This document shows, piece after piece, positions 43,310 to 54,605 of a stretch of 64,000 nucleotides of DNA (position 1 is the stretch's first letter; every line of letters begins with the position of its first letter). A program made the position numbers and the translations under genes. Where the stretch lies: the NCBI GenBank assembly GCA_001600615.1, contig BCKK01000001.1, positions 1,465,082 to 1,529,081 of the forward strand, written 5' to 3'. The DNA comes from Dioszegia crocea (Eukaryota; Basidiomycota; Tremellomycetes; Tremellales; Bulleribasidiaceae). Below the pieces are notes generated by a model. It saw only the letters and a list, made by a program, of their open reading frames with translations, was not told where the DNA came from and searched no databases.

Positions 43310-43798
43310 AGGTGAATGCTTGCGGTTGTGCAAGATGAGTGAAATTTGCTATAAGAGATCTGAAACGAGCTCTAGATTACTACATTGGGCAAGTTGGGGT
43401 GGATGACGTAACGCGGCATCAAATAGGCGGGGCCACTGCGCACTGCACTCACGCGTTGTTGCCACCCACTCAAGCCATTCATCCAACCATACATACACCA
43501 TCCACCCTACCTTCGACATCTACCAAGGGATACCATCCTCTACGCATACAGTGAGTTGTATAGACTGATATAAAAGTGAGAGAGTAGCCCTTGAGTCGGA
43601 AGCTGGTCCCCCTTTGGACTCAGTCCCGACGCGGCCTGGTTGTCAAGCTTCCCATCCCCAGGCCTGGGTACTGCGGATTCCTTAATCCAGCTAGCAGCTT
43701 CTCGAGATAACGACTTCTCTTCCTGGTATCCAGCTGACACAATCAGCCTTTCTCACAGACCCGTACGCTACCGATCACCCCATCACCTTATCGCAATC
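43310..43798. promoter_or_regulatory. Divergent promoter (FAF1-like / ATG8)
   Basis: 489 bp between starts; no exon or repeat was recognised. The 60 bp before the ATG8 ATG are pyrimidine-rich, typical of fungal transcription start regions. Confidence 0.4.
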
Positions 43799-44553
43799 AT
43801 GGTCCGCTCCAAGTTCAAGGACGAGCACCCTTTCGGTAGGTCTTTCCGTCTATCCAGATTGGACGTTAAACTGACCAGAACAGACAAGCGCAAGGCCGAA
43901 GCTGAGCGAATCCGCCAGAAGTACCCCGACAGGATTCCCGTGCGTGTCTTGGCCCATTTCCGGGACTGCGTCATGCCCGAGCCACTTGTCTGTTGGCTGA
44001 CTCTTATCAGGTCATTTGCGAGAAGGCAGAGAAGTCCGATATCCCTACTATCGACAAGAAGAAGTACCTCGTCCCTGCGGTGAGTTAGCTAAGGCCGAAA
44101 CAACGATGTCGATGAGGCTTCAAGCTCATACGTTCAGGATCTGACTGTTGGGCAATTTGTCTATGTGATCCGGTGAGTCGACGCCCCCTTTGACGTCACG
44201 CAGAAACATCACGCGTGTGCTGGACTATCAGTACCTGTCATCATGGGGAATCTCACTGAAACTCGGCAGAAAGCGCATCAAGCTCGCTCCCGAGAAGGCC
44301 ATCTTCATCTTCGTTGATGATATCCTTCCTCCTACAGCCGCACTCATGAGTCTGATCTACGATGAGCACAAGTGAGTTCTTATTCCCCTGCTAGTGAGGT
44401 CGAGGAAAGGAGCTGACGTTTTCAGGGACGAAGATGGTGAGCTGAATTGTCCCGTCCCATTGATAGGAAGCAGAGCTGACGGATGCAGGTTTCCTATACG
44501 TCCTTTACGCATCAGAGAACACCTTTGGTCTGTTGGAAGAGGTGCAGGAGTAG
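43799..44553 (+). CDS. ATG8: Autophagy ubiquitin-like protein ATG8
   Basis: Seven exons: 43799-43835, 43884-43939, 44011-44079, 44138-44172, 44270-44371, 44426-44436 (11 nt), 44489-44553; 124 aa. The frame gives [69 protein letters not shown] and [13 protein letters not shown]. Gly117 is the residue exposed by ATG4 for conjugation to phosphatidylethanolamine; a seven-residue extension LLEEVQE follows and must be removed. It is the autophagosome membrane and cargo-adaptor protein. Introns take more space than exons here (48, 71, 58, 97, 54 and 52 nt), and the 11-nt sixth exon is a genuine microexon: without it the conserved DEDGF is lost. Confidence 0.97.
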
Positions 44554-45432
44554 GTGGACAGCTCGGGGGAGGCGGAGCAGGTGGGATGCGGATCGAGATG
44601 AGGTCAGGATGGGGGTGTGGGGAAGATGAAGGGAAGGCGGCCGGAGTGGCGAGACTGCGGGAGAGCTAGCGGGCTGAACAGAACGGATATCAGCGGCGGG
44701 AGTAAGACTGGCGGGACGAGTGATGACTGGGGAACATTCACGCGGGATTGACAAATTCGCTGGGTCATATCGGCGATGACCACTCGATTTCAACCCTGAT
44801 TCAACCTCATCTTCGCTCTTCTTACGCATGCTTGTAACATCACATCCATTTCCTCCCTTATTCAAATACCTCCATTATCGTTTTTAGGGGCCACCTATAT
44901 TGTATGAATCACGCGATTTTAGCCTGGCCGCGGGGATTCATCCAACAGTGACTGACGAAAAGACATTACTTAGCAATCTGATGTTATCTTTCCGCGTCAC
45001 GAGAGCCTAAATAATTGACACCCTGTGCATTTTGTAACTTCTGAAAACTTCTTTGCTCTAAATTTTGCCAACATCGTATAGTGCAGTGTGGGGAGCCGAC
45101 GGGCGAGGAGGACAGGGGGATTGTATATACAAGCAAGACTCGGCTGGGCATCGGGCAAGGGAGAGTGTGGGTGGTAAGGCGTATAATTTGGTCCTGATAT
45201 AGGATTGGACACCGTGTAGGGCATAGTGCGAAGGGGGCGTAGCGGGATATGAGCTTGACTTGATCGTGGCAAATTGGCGTACTTGTCATTCTTGTTGTCC
45301 GGGGTGATCAAACAAGATAGAGGGAGTAAGAAAGGGGGCAAAGCAAAAAGGGGAGAAAACCAAGGGACAAGAACTAAAGCTGATCAGCCTTAGACCATCA
45401 CGCGTCTACCCCAGTCATCCAGACAAACAAAC
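44554..45432. other. Convergent intergenic region, nothing recognised
   Basis: 879 bp between the stops of ATG8 and the CCCH/Smr gene, the longest convergent gap in the window. ORFs here are short and unlike neighbouring proteins. No repeats, tRNA-like or hairpin structures stood out. Confidence 0.4.
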
Positions 45433-48400
45433 CTAATATCGACACCCATCCACACAAACCCATCCAGCACCTTCCATCCATGGATAACCCCACTCCGTCA
45501 ACCAACTCTTCACACTCGACCCTAGCCTCGTCTTACTTGCCCCTCTTGATGGATCTTGCATCCCCACGTGCTTTTCTTCCCCAATTAGGATATACGTCAA
45601 TCCCCTATAATTCTCTCTCTCCAACTATCATGTCAGCCCAAATCCTCACCATCAACTCCAAGACTTACCTCAGCCAAGAATTGACCCAATACATCCACCC
45701 CTTCGCTCCCATGCAGCGTATGCAGATCCAACAAAGCCTCCATTCGCTCATCCGCACTATTCCCCTCACCACGCTCGCCCAACCCAACCCTCCGCCTTGA
45801 TGCCACACCCATTATAACCCCCAATCCCCCTCCGGCGGCTTTACCCCGCTCGCTCCGATCCATCGGATCATCAGACCACATCCCATCTCGTTCCCTTACT
45901 GCCCGTTGTGCATCCACTCTGCGCTCCTTCACAAGCTGCACTGCAGCCTCAGCAGACTCCGTCGTCATCTTTTCATTAAGCGATTTGCCCTCGCGCGAGA
46001 ACCGCTTGGCCGCCGCGCCGTCGCCTCGCCTGAATGCATCCGCAGCGCGGGCGAGGCAGGCATTCCGGGCATGACCTAGTCGAAGAGCCGTTTGGCGAGA
46101 GGCCATATATTGTTCATTGGCCGATGCACCAGTCTGGAGCGTCGGGAGTAATGTCGGCGCACGTAACTTGATTCGCGTGGAGGGGCGAGGCAAGGGAACG
46201 ACAGCAGTCGGCGAACGATCCGTTGCGGCACCCGAAGGCGGCGCAAGACCCATGCGTGAGCCTGTGACTTGGACATGAGACACGCTGGTCTGTTGCATCG
46301 GTGCAGGGCGCTTAAGAGCGTTGGCAAAGCGATTTCGGCTGGGGTCGAAGCGGGCATTAGGCCGAGCTCGGGAGCCCATGAGGTCAGGGAACTCTTCAGT
46401 GGGCGTGCTGACTGGACTAGCGCGGTAGTACCCGTCAGACGATGTTTCGAGTCGAGACATGGCGTTTGACAGCTCTCTGGGGTCGAAAGATGGCATGTTG
46501 GGCGGTAGCTGGTGTAGGAATCTGTCTAGTCAGCTTGTCGTCAAGGTTTAAACTTTGCAAGGCTGAACACTCACTCGCAGTTTGGCCCCTTGGCACAATT
46601 GCCTCTCAGCCAGAAACGGCATAGAGCTCGATCGAGATCATGACTGTGCGATTAGCGTTTATTTACGTTCATCAACGCCGATAGTCACTCACCTGAACCG
46701 ACAATCTGACCGCCTACATTCCCCAGCCAAGAAATACCTGCACATCCTCAGGCCGCCCGGTGTCCTAATCCCGCTCCCACCCTGGGCTTGCGACCCCAGC
46801 GTCTGCTGCGCCTGTGGGAGATTCCCGTAACTTCGGCCGCCCTGATTAAAGTATCCTCCACTCGGCGCATGGTGGGCAGTCTGTACGGCACCTCGCGAGC
46901 CCACACCCAGCAAAAGCGGGCGGGGAGAGGCGACTCTATGCGGTGTCGAGGCGCCAGATCGTGGCAGGGTATACTGAGAAACAAGGATGGCCATCGCGCC
47001 CTCAAACTCGTATCCCGCGGCGTGCAGTGCAGACTCCAATTCAGCCTTGGGGACCGAAGTGAATACAGAATGAAGGACGTCGAGCGGTGTCATCCCTGTC
47101 CCTGCCTCCACCCCGTCCATGTCCTCGATCTGAGAATCAGAGGATGAATCGGAGTGCGGCATGGATGACGAAAAATTGGAAGGTGAGTCGAATTGCCCAT
47201 CCATATCGATCCGTCCCGGCTCGAACGACTTGGCGGACATTCTCAGACCGCCAGTTCTCGGTTCCGGATGTCGGAGAACAGGAATGGTCCCGAATGGAGA
47301 AAACTCATCCTCCTCATCATCATCAGGAATGATGGCTTTGTGGCTGTTGGTCCGGGATAGCGGGGCGCGCGATACCCCGGTGAATGAAAAGACATCGGGC
47401 ATTTTGATGGTGCCCTTGTTGGGCGTACCGTGTGGCGAGTGGAAGGGGGAGGATTGATCGCTGAAGAGAGGAGCGGCGATACCTCTGCTGGAACCCGTAC
47501 GCGACATGGTCGCACCATTCATGAATGGCGATGCGGTCCTGGGTGGTTCTGGCGGGGCATCTTTCCACGGATCGGACGGGCTAAATGTCGACCCGGTGGC
47601 TGTGAGTGGGGGATTTGACAGTCGGGGAGAGGGGTTGAAGGCAGATGCTTTGGCACTGAGTATACCGGCAGCAGCGGTGGGCGAGGTGCTAGCTGAGGAT
47701 AATCTCGGACTGGACTCGGATCGAAGGAGGGATGAGCCGGGGTATGCGCCGGGCACAGAAGGCGTCTGCGCGCCCGATGGGATGGGAGATTGTGGGCGGC
47801 CGAGAGGTGTGGGAGCGCGATATGAGGGGAGGCGAGTGGGAGTGTAGGGTCGTAAGGTTGTGGATGATACCGTTGGGGTCATTCGGGGTCGGGTGGGTGT
47901 GAGGTTGGGCTGATATGGCCGCTTTTCTTGATCATCTGTAGGGTCAGCTGAGGTCGGACGTGAAGACTAGGCAGACTTACCGCGTCTTCGATGCATGCAG
48001 TCTAGACAGACTTGTTCCATTAAAATGTCATCCTGATCGATAAGCACAGGCGGTGAAATGGGCCGTGCACCACTTACCTTAGCTAATTCCCCCATGTATG
48101 GCTTTAGTACCTCTTTGACCTCTTCCTCCATCTCTTCATCTAGTAATTCTACCACTCTCCTTACCAAGGCATCTTTGTCCAGCTCGGCCTTGCTACTTCG
48201 CCTCGAGGTAGGGGTGGACGCAGCAGGCGGGGCCAGGCCGACAGCATCGCCTTCGCTATCCCGACCCTTGGACAGAGCAGGAGCAGAATTGGCCCGCTCA
48301 TCTCTGCTTGAAGGTGGAGATGCATCGTCGTCCGACTCGCTCGAGCTCGAGACGCTCAAAGGATGCTGGCTGGACCTCGGCGGCGAAGATTGGATAGAAG

Positions 48401-48587
48401 CAAGCAGGGTGTAGATGTAATTGCCAAGATGGGGGTAGGTGGCGAGCACCGCGTCTGGCGTCGGTCGAGGAGAAGAGGAAGGATGGAGAAGACCTAAACC
48501 GACGAGGCTCTTGTTGGGCGTCGTGGTGCTGCTTGTTGTCTGAGGGGGCGCGGCGGAGGGAGGGGATGTGACGTCGTCTTGGGTCAT
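45433..48587 (-). CDS. CCCH zinc-finger, CUE-like, DUF1771 and Smr-domain protein
   Basis: Six exons: 48078-48587, 47981-48032, 46693-47935, 46575-46643, 45669-46521, 45433-45624; 972 aa, introns 45, 45, 49, 53 and 44 nt. In order: Ser/Pro-rich N-terminus with a helix DKDALVRRVVELLDEEMEEE; long disordered Ser/Pro region; CUE-like helices (TPLDVLHSVFTSVPKAELES near residue 490); two CCCH fingers split by introns (CRYFLAGECRRSDCRFSH and CRFWLRGNCAKGPNCEFLH); DUF1771 helix (RQTALRLGHARNACLARA); and a terminal Smr domain (LLDLHTLHGSEGVDVL, then LTYILIGEEKHVG and KSWLTEWGY). Smr domains act as RNA endonucleases in ribosome rescue and no-go decay (Cue2/N4BP2). Here the usual DLHGL and TGxGxHS motifs are degenerate, so nuclease activity is doubtful. 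Confidence 0.82.
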
Positions 48588-48892
48588 TTTGGGCGCGTGT
48601 GCCGATGGGCCTTTAGGAGGAGTTGGTCGATTCAGTGCAGGAGCATTACGCTCAAGTGTGCATTGATTGGCAGGAGGATGAGGGGGTTACTACACAGTGT
48701 GTGGGTGAGATGTCGATGATGGGTATGCTATAGGCGTCGTCTGGCCTGGGCAAGGGTTCAGATCAGTGACGCTCGAGCGTTGTGGAGCCCCGCATTCCCC
48801 ATTTTGATCCCGCCCACCTACCCCGTGCGTCTCCAAGCTCGCGCCGTCCATTTCAGCCAACTCAGCCTCTCTACATACATCAACTAACCCCA
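48588..48892. promoter_or_regulatory. Divergent promoter (CCCH-Smr gene / TAF10)
   Basis: 305 bp between the two start codons. An in-frame ATG at 48782 could extend TAF10 N-terminally into this interval. No motif was recognised. Confidence 0.4.
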
Positions 48893-49735
48893 ATGTCAGT
48901 ACAACAGACCCCAGCCAACGCACAGGCAGGTCCATCGACCGCTCAAGCCAATGGAAACACCACGAATGGGAGTGTAAACGATAGCGCTACTCAGCCCAAT
49001 GGCATCCCTCCATCCGTGAATGGGACTACTGGAGTTGCGGCTGCGAACGCAGAAGAGGCGCAAATGCCTGATATGAACCAACTGTATCAGGCTAGAAGGG
49101 ATGAAGAGGCGTCAAGGAGGGATAAAAGCCTTGCGGATTTTTTGGTCATGCTGGATGGGTATAAGCCTTTAGTGAGCTGCTTGTGTGAAACGCCCGTTGG
49201 ATGAAGCTGATTCGGAAGATACCTGAGGAAGTGACTGAATACTACCTACAGAGAGCAGGATTCGACTGCTCAGATCCTAGACTGTCAGTTGGAGATGGCT
49301 GTCTGAAGGGCTGAGTATAACCAAGCTGATACCCCTAGCAAACGCCTTCTCTCCTTATCCACCCAGAAATTCATTGCAGACCTCTCACGCGATGCCTTCC
49401 ATTTCGCCAAGCTACGCGTGAATGGTACGACAGCAGGCAGAGGCCGACCAGCAGCGGGAACTGTGAGTTGGCACCAGATGTAGTTGAATGTGATAACTCA
49501 TACATCCTAGGATCGGAATCGCGTCGTGCTGACAATGGACGACCTGAGTCTTGCGTTAGGGGAGCACGGCGTGAATGTGAAGAAACCAGATTACTGCAAG
49601 TCACCTAGATCGTACTCCGTTGCGCTGTCCGGATCGAAAGCTGATTACTGTAGATTTGTAAATGTGGTCCTGCTCAAAACTCATTGCCCGGCAGAGATTA
49701 GGTCTACAGACCCCTCAGGGCTGTATGTTGTATGA
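48893..49735 (+). CDS. TAF10: Transcription initiation factor TFIID/SAGA subunit TAF10
   Basis: Four exons: 48893-49171, 49219-49283, 49339-49462, 49511-49735; 230 aa, introns 47, 55 and 48 nt. The N-terminus is Gln/Asn/Thr-rich. The histone fold starts DFLVMLDGYKPLIPEEVTEY and continues YLQRAGFDCSDPRLKRLLS, LSTQKFIADLSRDAFHFAK, ending VLTMDDLSLALGEHGVNVKKP. This is the TAF10 motif set; the protein is shared by TFIID and SAGA. Orthologues usually end soon after the NVKKPDYY-type motif. Here the frame runs about 40 residues further, through a stretch containing a splice-like sequence (AAAGCTGATTACTGTAG ending at 49652). The true C-terminus is therefore uncertain. An upstream in-frame ATG at 48782 would add 37 residues. 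Confidence 0.88.
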
Positions 49736-49831
49736 TTACCATGTATCTCTATTCTCGCCTTTATACCGATAGACGCTACACACAATATCATACCTATACA
49801 ACGCTATCAAATAGATGCCCCTGCCCGAAGA

Positions 49832-51305
49832 TTATATATGCCCCGTACTCGCTTCTCCCTCACCGACGGTAACACCCACCACCGGCAGACTTCTTCTATT
49901 CCTAACCACCTGCGCCTGCCTCGCACCATCCGCCCTAGGCCTCAGACTTCCCCCACGGCCTCTCCGTCCCCAACTCCCACTCCTACTCCCTCTCAAATGC
50001 CCACCTGCCCCCATATCCTCCGGACGCCTAATCAACGCCGCCTGCCCCTCCAGAATCAATTTCTGGATCCGCAACGTCATCCCGTCCAATCGCTCCAGTA
50101 TCTCCTCTTGGCCCTCCACAACCACCGCCACCGTCTCTTCAGATAATGGCGTCTCGTCCAGTTCCGGGTCGGTATCGGATGATGGCGGCGACGGCAGGCT
50201 GGGAGGAGGTGTCATTTCCCCATAATTCAAACTGGATCTCTTGGGTGTGGCTCCTAGTCCTAATTTCGCACGCCGTTTCTTGCCCCACGAACGGCTGGGT
50301 GTATTGTGGAGTAAAGGATGTTGATGGCCTGGTGATCGGACGGTAGGCGAACGGGATGTATTGGGCGTAATGAGATCTTCATCGTCCAGCTGAACTCATC
50401 AGCTTTTGTGGACCTCAGAAGCGCATGGTCTGGACTCACCTCATCTGACCAATCGACATTGTCTGTATGATCCCGCTCTCTATAAGCTGGCGGAGGGGCT
50501 ATTTCAGTTCCAGGTACAGGAGGTGGTGATTGGACGGCAACACCACTTGTACCCAGGTTGGCAGGCGCAGATGCCGAGGCTGGGATGGAAGGCTCGTATG
50601 TCTGCGATGAAGACTGTTTCCATAATTTGTATGCGGTTCTGGTACGATCAGCACCCAACTTGTACCCAGAGTGGGAATTTAGACCGGCAGGTCTAGCCAC
50701 AGCAAGAGATAGCCAAAGTCAACTCACACTCCCAACGCAGCTCCGTACACCCCAGCATTCATTGCTCCGCCGATCAAACCCGAGCCCCAACCCTTCTTCG
50801 CGGCCGCCTCCACGCTGCCCTCTCCTGCCCTCCTTTCCGCACTACCTGGAGACATCGTCGTCCGCGATGATGCCGGAGGTTTCTTATCAGGAGATCGGTC
50901 CGACCGGATGATTACTACAGTCACAGTCAGCGCAAATTCCCTTAAACCCCTACCGGCCATGACAAAATACGCACAATCTGACAAACCCCTTTCGACCCCT
51001 AATCTCCGTTTATCCACCTCACTCTGCTCCCCGGCCCCTACTCTACCTGCAACAGCAACGACCGCAGCGCCCGACCCGGACGCAGGCGTCATAGGCGACC
51101 AATTCTTCGCGGACGGGGGCGACCGGCAAGGGGTTGTCCGGCGTAACGATGTCGGGCGGGAGGGTCCGGCAATGGCGTTGGTATGGCCATTGCTGCTCAT
51201 GGAGCTAGAGACGGGGGTGGAGATTGCGTCGGAGAGGGCTGATTTGACGGAAGGGGAAGCGCGGGGAGACGCCGGGATGGCCATGGGGGATGTCGAGGGT
51301 GACAT
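49832..51305 (-). CDS. Unknown single-pass membrane protein with glycine-rich helix
   Basis: Four exons: 50954-51305, 50728-50914, 50440-50638, 49832-50389; 431 aa, introns 39, 89 and 50 nt. The N-terminal 115 residues are Ser/Pro/Thr-rich. After a short charged segment, KKGWGSGLIGGAMNAGVYG and the following AALGVTAYKLWKQ form one membrane helix at about 162-186 with small-xxx-small spacing. The rest is a low-complexity Pro/Ser region, a basic patch (GKKRRAKLG) and a short coiled segment EEILERLDGMTLRIQKLIL. Topology suggests a tail facing the cytosol. The VTAYKLW end of the helix is created by the 89-nt intron, supporting the model. I recognise no family; an organelle tether or adaptor is speculation. 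The 39-nt first intron is in frame and stop-free. Confidence 0.5.
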
Positions 51306-51949
51306 TTGTTTACACGGTAAAAAGAGGGGAATGGGGAAGCGGCCAGATAGGTGAGGTGTAGGTCTCGTCGAGATCGTCTGGCTGCAAATGAGGAGAGGAT
51401 CCCAGTCCTACTTCTCGATCAAAAATGGAGTACAATGAGACACCTCGAGGTCGAAAGGAATTAGTTGATGTTTCCTTAAGAGCTGGCGACCGGGGAATAG
51501 TGCACGAGCCAAATTTGGTCGCTAAGGCTATACTGAGGCTACTGGCGGATGCGCATCGAAGAGCTGCACATGTAGATGTGAGAAAGGGGTCAAGTGAGGA
51601 GATCGAAGCTTGACGCAAAGGAGATGTAATTGCAGCGTCAAGATTTACCCAACGCGTCTAACGAAAGCAGGTAGCGAAACGGTTGTTGATTCATCGTCAT
51701 GCGTCAAACTTGTCTCACAGATAATGGCATCAGGGTGGGAGTTGCGCTAGTACGATCTGGTTGACTTGTACGTTCCTGATGGCCTGCAGGGTATGGATGG
51801 GCGCTACGAGCCAGTGAAATGTAAACCAGGACGCGCATCTAGGGCATAGCCTTACAGATCTGACTGCTGGAAGCCGCTACGGGCCCATCCAATTTCCCAG
51901 TCTCCCCTTTCCCCACAGAAGAACGCCGGTCGCCCAATAACTGCCTATC
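51306..51949. other. Intergenic, promoter of the membrane-protein gene
   Basis: 644 bp between the start of the membrane-protein gene and the stop of HAP5, both minus strand. ORFs on both strands around 51425-51618 mirror one another and lack introns or recognisable motifs, so I leave them out. Confidence 0.4.
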
Positions 51950-52943
51950 TCATCCTTCCTGGATATACTGCCCCAGCGTATTCTCCTCTTCATCCCCCTC
52001 ATCCCCTTCATCCCCATCCCCATCTCCACCTTCGCCTCCCTCCTCTGCTCCAGCCGCAGCATCCACCTCCGTTCCCGCCGCCCCAGCTCCCGACCCATCT
52101 GGATCCGCGCCCCCATCGTCATCCCTCGGTAAGATATCAATGAGGAAGTCGAACATGTCGCTGAGGGCAATGGCGGCTGCGACGTCGGACTTTTGGAGGG
52201 TGCGGCGTTTTTTGGATTCGGCAATTAGCCATGCTCGGCATGTTAATTCGGATATGAATACTGATCGTGTCAGAATTGATCAGAGGATATTGGGTGTAGG
52301 TCGCCTGAAGCACACATGCCCTGGGAGGGGTTCATGTGAAGGATAAGGGGTCCATGTGCGATGACGACTCACATTCGCAAGCTTTGGAAAAGAGTATAGG
52401 CGCCTCGGCGGATATCATCTGAGTGTGTCAGTCTCTTCTGATGTCTAACATGATTCACACTGCATCGGCCTTCCCCATGCAAAAAGTGGGACTCTCAAGC
52501 GGTATTCCGTTTCAAAGATCCTATCCGCTTCACCGTCTCTCCTCGCAGCATCCAATCCACCCACCTAACCTTCCGAAACAACTCACCTTGACTTCTTCAT
52601 CGCTCTTCATAACCTTCTTTATCCTAGCAAGAGGCAGAGGATAAGTCCTAAAGTCCGGATTATCCTTCTCGACGAACTCCATCTGTCGTCCCCAGAAACT
52701 CTCCAAGAAATCATTCAGATTCTGATGAGGTTCTACTAGCTGCCCCAGGCCGGCAAGGGGTGGCGATGCCGACGGTTCAGCATCTGCCTGTACTTCATCC
52801 GGAATGTCTGAGGAGGTGGATGGGAGAGCGTAGTTGAGCATGGGACCGGAGGCGTGGGAGGGGAATGATGGGGGAATGCCTTGGCGAGGCTGGGAAGGGC
52901 CCGCTTGGGCCGGTTGACTCGGCCACGAGTTGTTGTAGTCCAT
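51950..52943 (-). CDS. HAP5: CCAAT-binding factor subunit HAP5 (NF-YC)
   Basis: Three exons: 52587-52943, 52373-52418, 51950-52260; 237 aa. The histone-fold core is split across all exons: [17 protein letters not shown], then [15 protein letters not shown], then [20 protein letters not shown] and [20 protein letters not shown]. These are diagnostic of NF-YC, which dimerises with NF-YB (HAP3) and binds CCAAT with HAP2. The N-terminus has the fungal segment [20 protein letters not shown], linked to recruitment of HAP4/HapX-type regulators. A Gly/Asp/Glu-rich acidic tail follows the fold. Its introns are exceptionally long for this window (168 and 112 nt). Confidence 0.95.
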
Positions 52944-53224
52944 TTCTGAGACGATCTCCGGTGGGAAAACGATCACACAGTGAGATGATGGTCGTGCTTG
53001 TCTGGTATGGCGATGGTGCAAGCTATGGTGTGCTGCGCTGGTCGGCCGGCGATAACAAAGGGGAACTTTCCGGCGGAAGCGGGGTTACAGCATGGTCCGT
53101 GCGCCTCAAAGTCGTTTGTCAGCATGCTGACTCATAGATGTGACATCACTCTAGTGGAGGCCGACCCAGCAACCGATACTATGCTTTGCTTTGCAACTAT
53201 ACCTCTTCTTAACACAAGTCCAAC
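52944..53224. promoter_or_regulatory. 281-bp divergent promoter (HAP5 / medium-chain reductase)
   Basis: Both start codons face away from this stretch. No TATA or CCAAT element is claimed. Confidence 0.4.
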
Positions 53225-54516
53225 ATGTCCAACCAGCCTACTGAGATGCGCGCATTGGTGATTGAAGAGCTGGTCAGGTGTCCGCCAAAAGAATCATGAG
53301 CTTAAACTGACACCTCGCAGAAGAAGGGAGCCGTCCAATCTGGTCGCGCAGTGCCCAAGCTCGAAGCGGGCCAAGTCCTCGTCAAAGTCTCCCATGCCGC
53401 CCTTGTAAGTGTGGCTCATCGCTCATCACTTTACATGCTAACAGTCTAGAACCCCACTGACTGGAAACACCTCGACATGATGGGTGCACCAAACTCCACC
53501 CTCGGGTGCGACTACTCCGGTACGGTCGAAGCTCTCGGCGACGGAGCCAGCAAGTTCAAGGTCGGAGACAGGATCTGCGGTGTGGTCCACGGCGGGAAAT
53601 TCCCCGACAGGGGCTCATTCGCTGAGTACCTGGTGGTCAAGGAGGAGTTCACCATGGCTGTGCCGAAGCAACTCGGTGATGCCGAAGCGGCTACGTACGG
53701 CGTGGGGTTCTGCACTGCCGCTATGGTATGTTTCAGCGTTCTTCTCGTTGTGATGTCGAAACTTACTGGTTAGGCTCTGCTGCATGCTCAGGGATACTCT
53801 TATCCCCCAAAAGACCAGAAAGCAGGCTGGGTAGGTCCATCTCACAAGTATTGATTCTCTCAACTGACGATTAGTTCCTCGTCTCAGGCGGATCCACCTC
53901 TGTCGGGCTATTCACAATCGCTCTGCTAAGCGAGCTCGGCATCAAGTCAATCGCCACGGCTTCGCCCCACTCATTTGATCTCGTCAAATCGTACGGAGCT
54001 GACCATGTCGTCGACTACCACGACAAAGAAGCCGCCGTCAAGGAGATCAAATCCGTCACCGGAGGCGGAGTCGTAGGCGGGCTGGAATGTGTTGGCGGGG
54101 ACGACAACTATCACCTTGCCGCCCACTCGTTCGGTGAGGCCGGCGGCGAGCTGACGACATTGACTCTTATTCCCGATAGTGCCATCACATTGAGGAGGGA
54201 GGTCAAAATTGCCCGAATCCTGCTCTATACCGTCTTTGGCTATGTAAGTGCCTCACGGATAGTTGGGGTATAGATGCTGATACGTTAGTCATTCGAATTC
54301 TTGCCTGGTAAAGCCCACCTACCTGCCTCGCCTGAAGACAGCGCGTGGTTCAAGGCATTCGTCAAGCTCGCCCAGGGAGACAAGGGGTTGATTTCCAAGA
54401 TCAAGGCCAACCCTGTGGACTTGCGCTCGGGCGGATTGGACGGGATTCTCGAGGGTCTGGATCTTTTGAGGCAGAATAAGGTGTCGGGGAAGAAGATTGT
54501 CTACAAGGTGCAGTAG
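53225..54516 (+). CDS. Zinc-independent medium-chain dehydrogenase/reductase (quinone/enoyl reductase type)
   Basis: Six exons: 53225-53272, 53321-53404, 53450-53725, 53774-53830, 53875-54243, 54289-54516; 353 aa, introns 44-48 nt. The N-terminal GroES-like fold shows VLVKVSHAALNPTDWKHLD and GCDYSGTVEALGDGASKFKV GDRICG; the Rossmann half has FLVSGGSTSVGLFTIALL (a GGSTSVG nucleotide loop) and GADHVVDYHDKEA. The catalytic Zn ligands of alcohol dehydrogenases are absent, and ALNPTDWK is typical of the fungal ToxD/zinc-binding-oxidoreductase-like group that uses NADPH. The substrate cannot be deduced. No biosynthetic neighbours are present. Confidence 0.85.
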
Positions 54517-54605
54517 ATGGAAAGGCGAAATGCAGAAGTACGTTGATCATGCCGGGGTAGAAGGGGAAAGGGCGAGGTTCTCGAAAAGGTCCTCCTTGCG
54601 CTGAC

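Noticed and set aside
51310..51618. ORFs on both strands upstream of the membrane-protein gene
   Set aside because: They mirror each other, lack introns and domains, and lie where a promoter is expected.
53225..54516. Secondary-metabolite cluster around the medium-chain reductase
   Set aside because: Neighbours are HAP5, NSE3 and RRP42; no PKS, NRPS, terpene or P450 genes are present.
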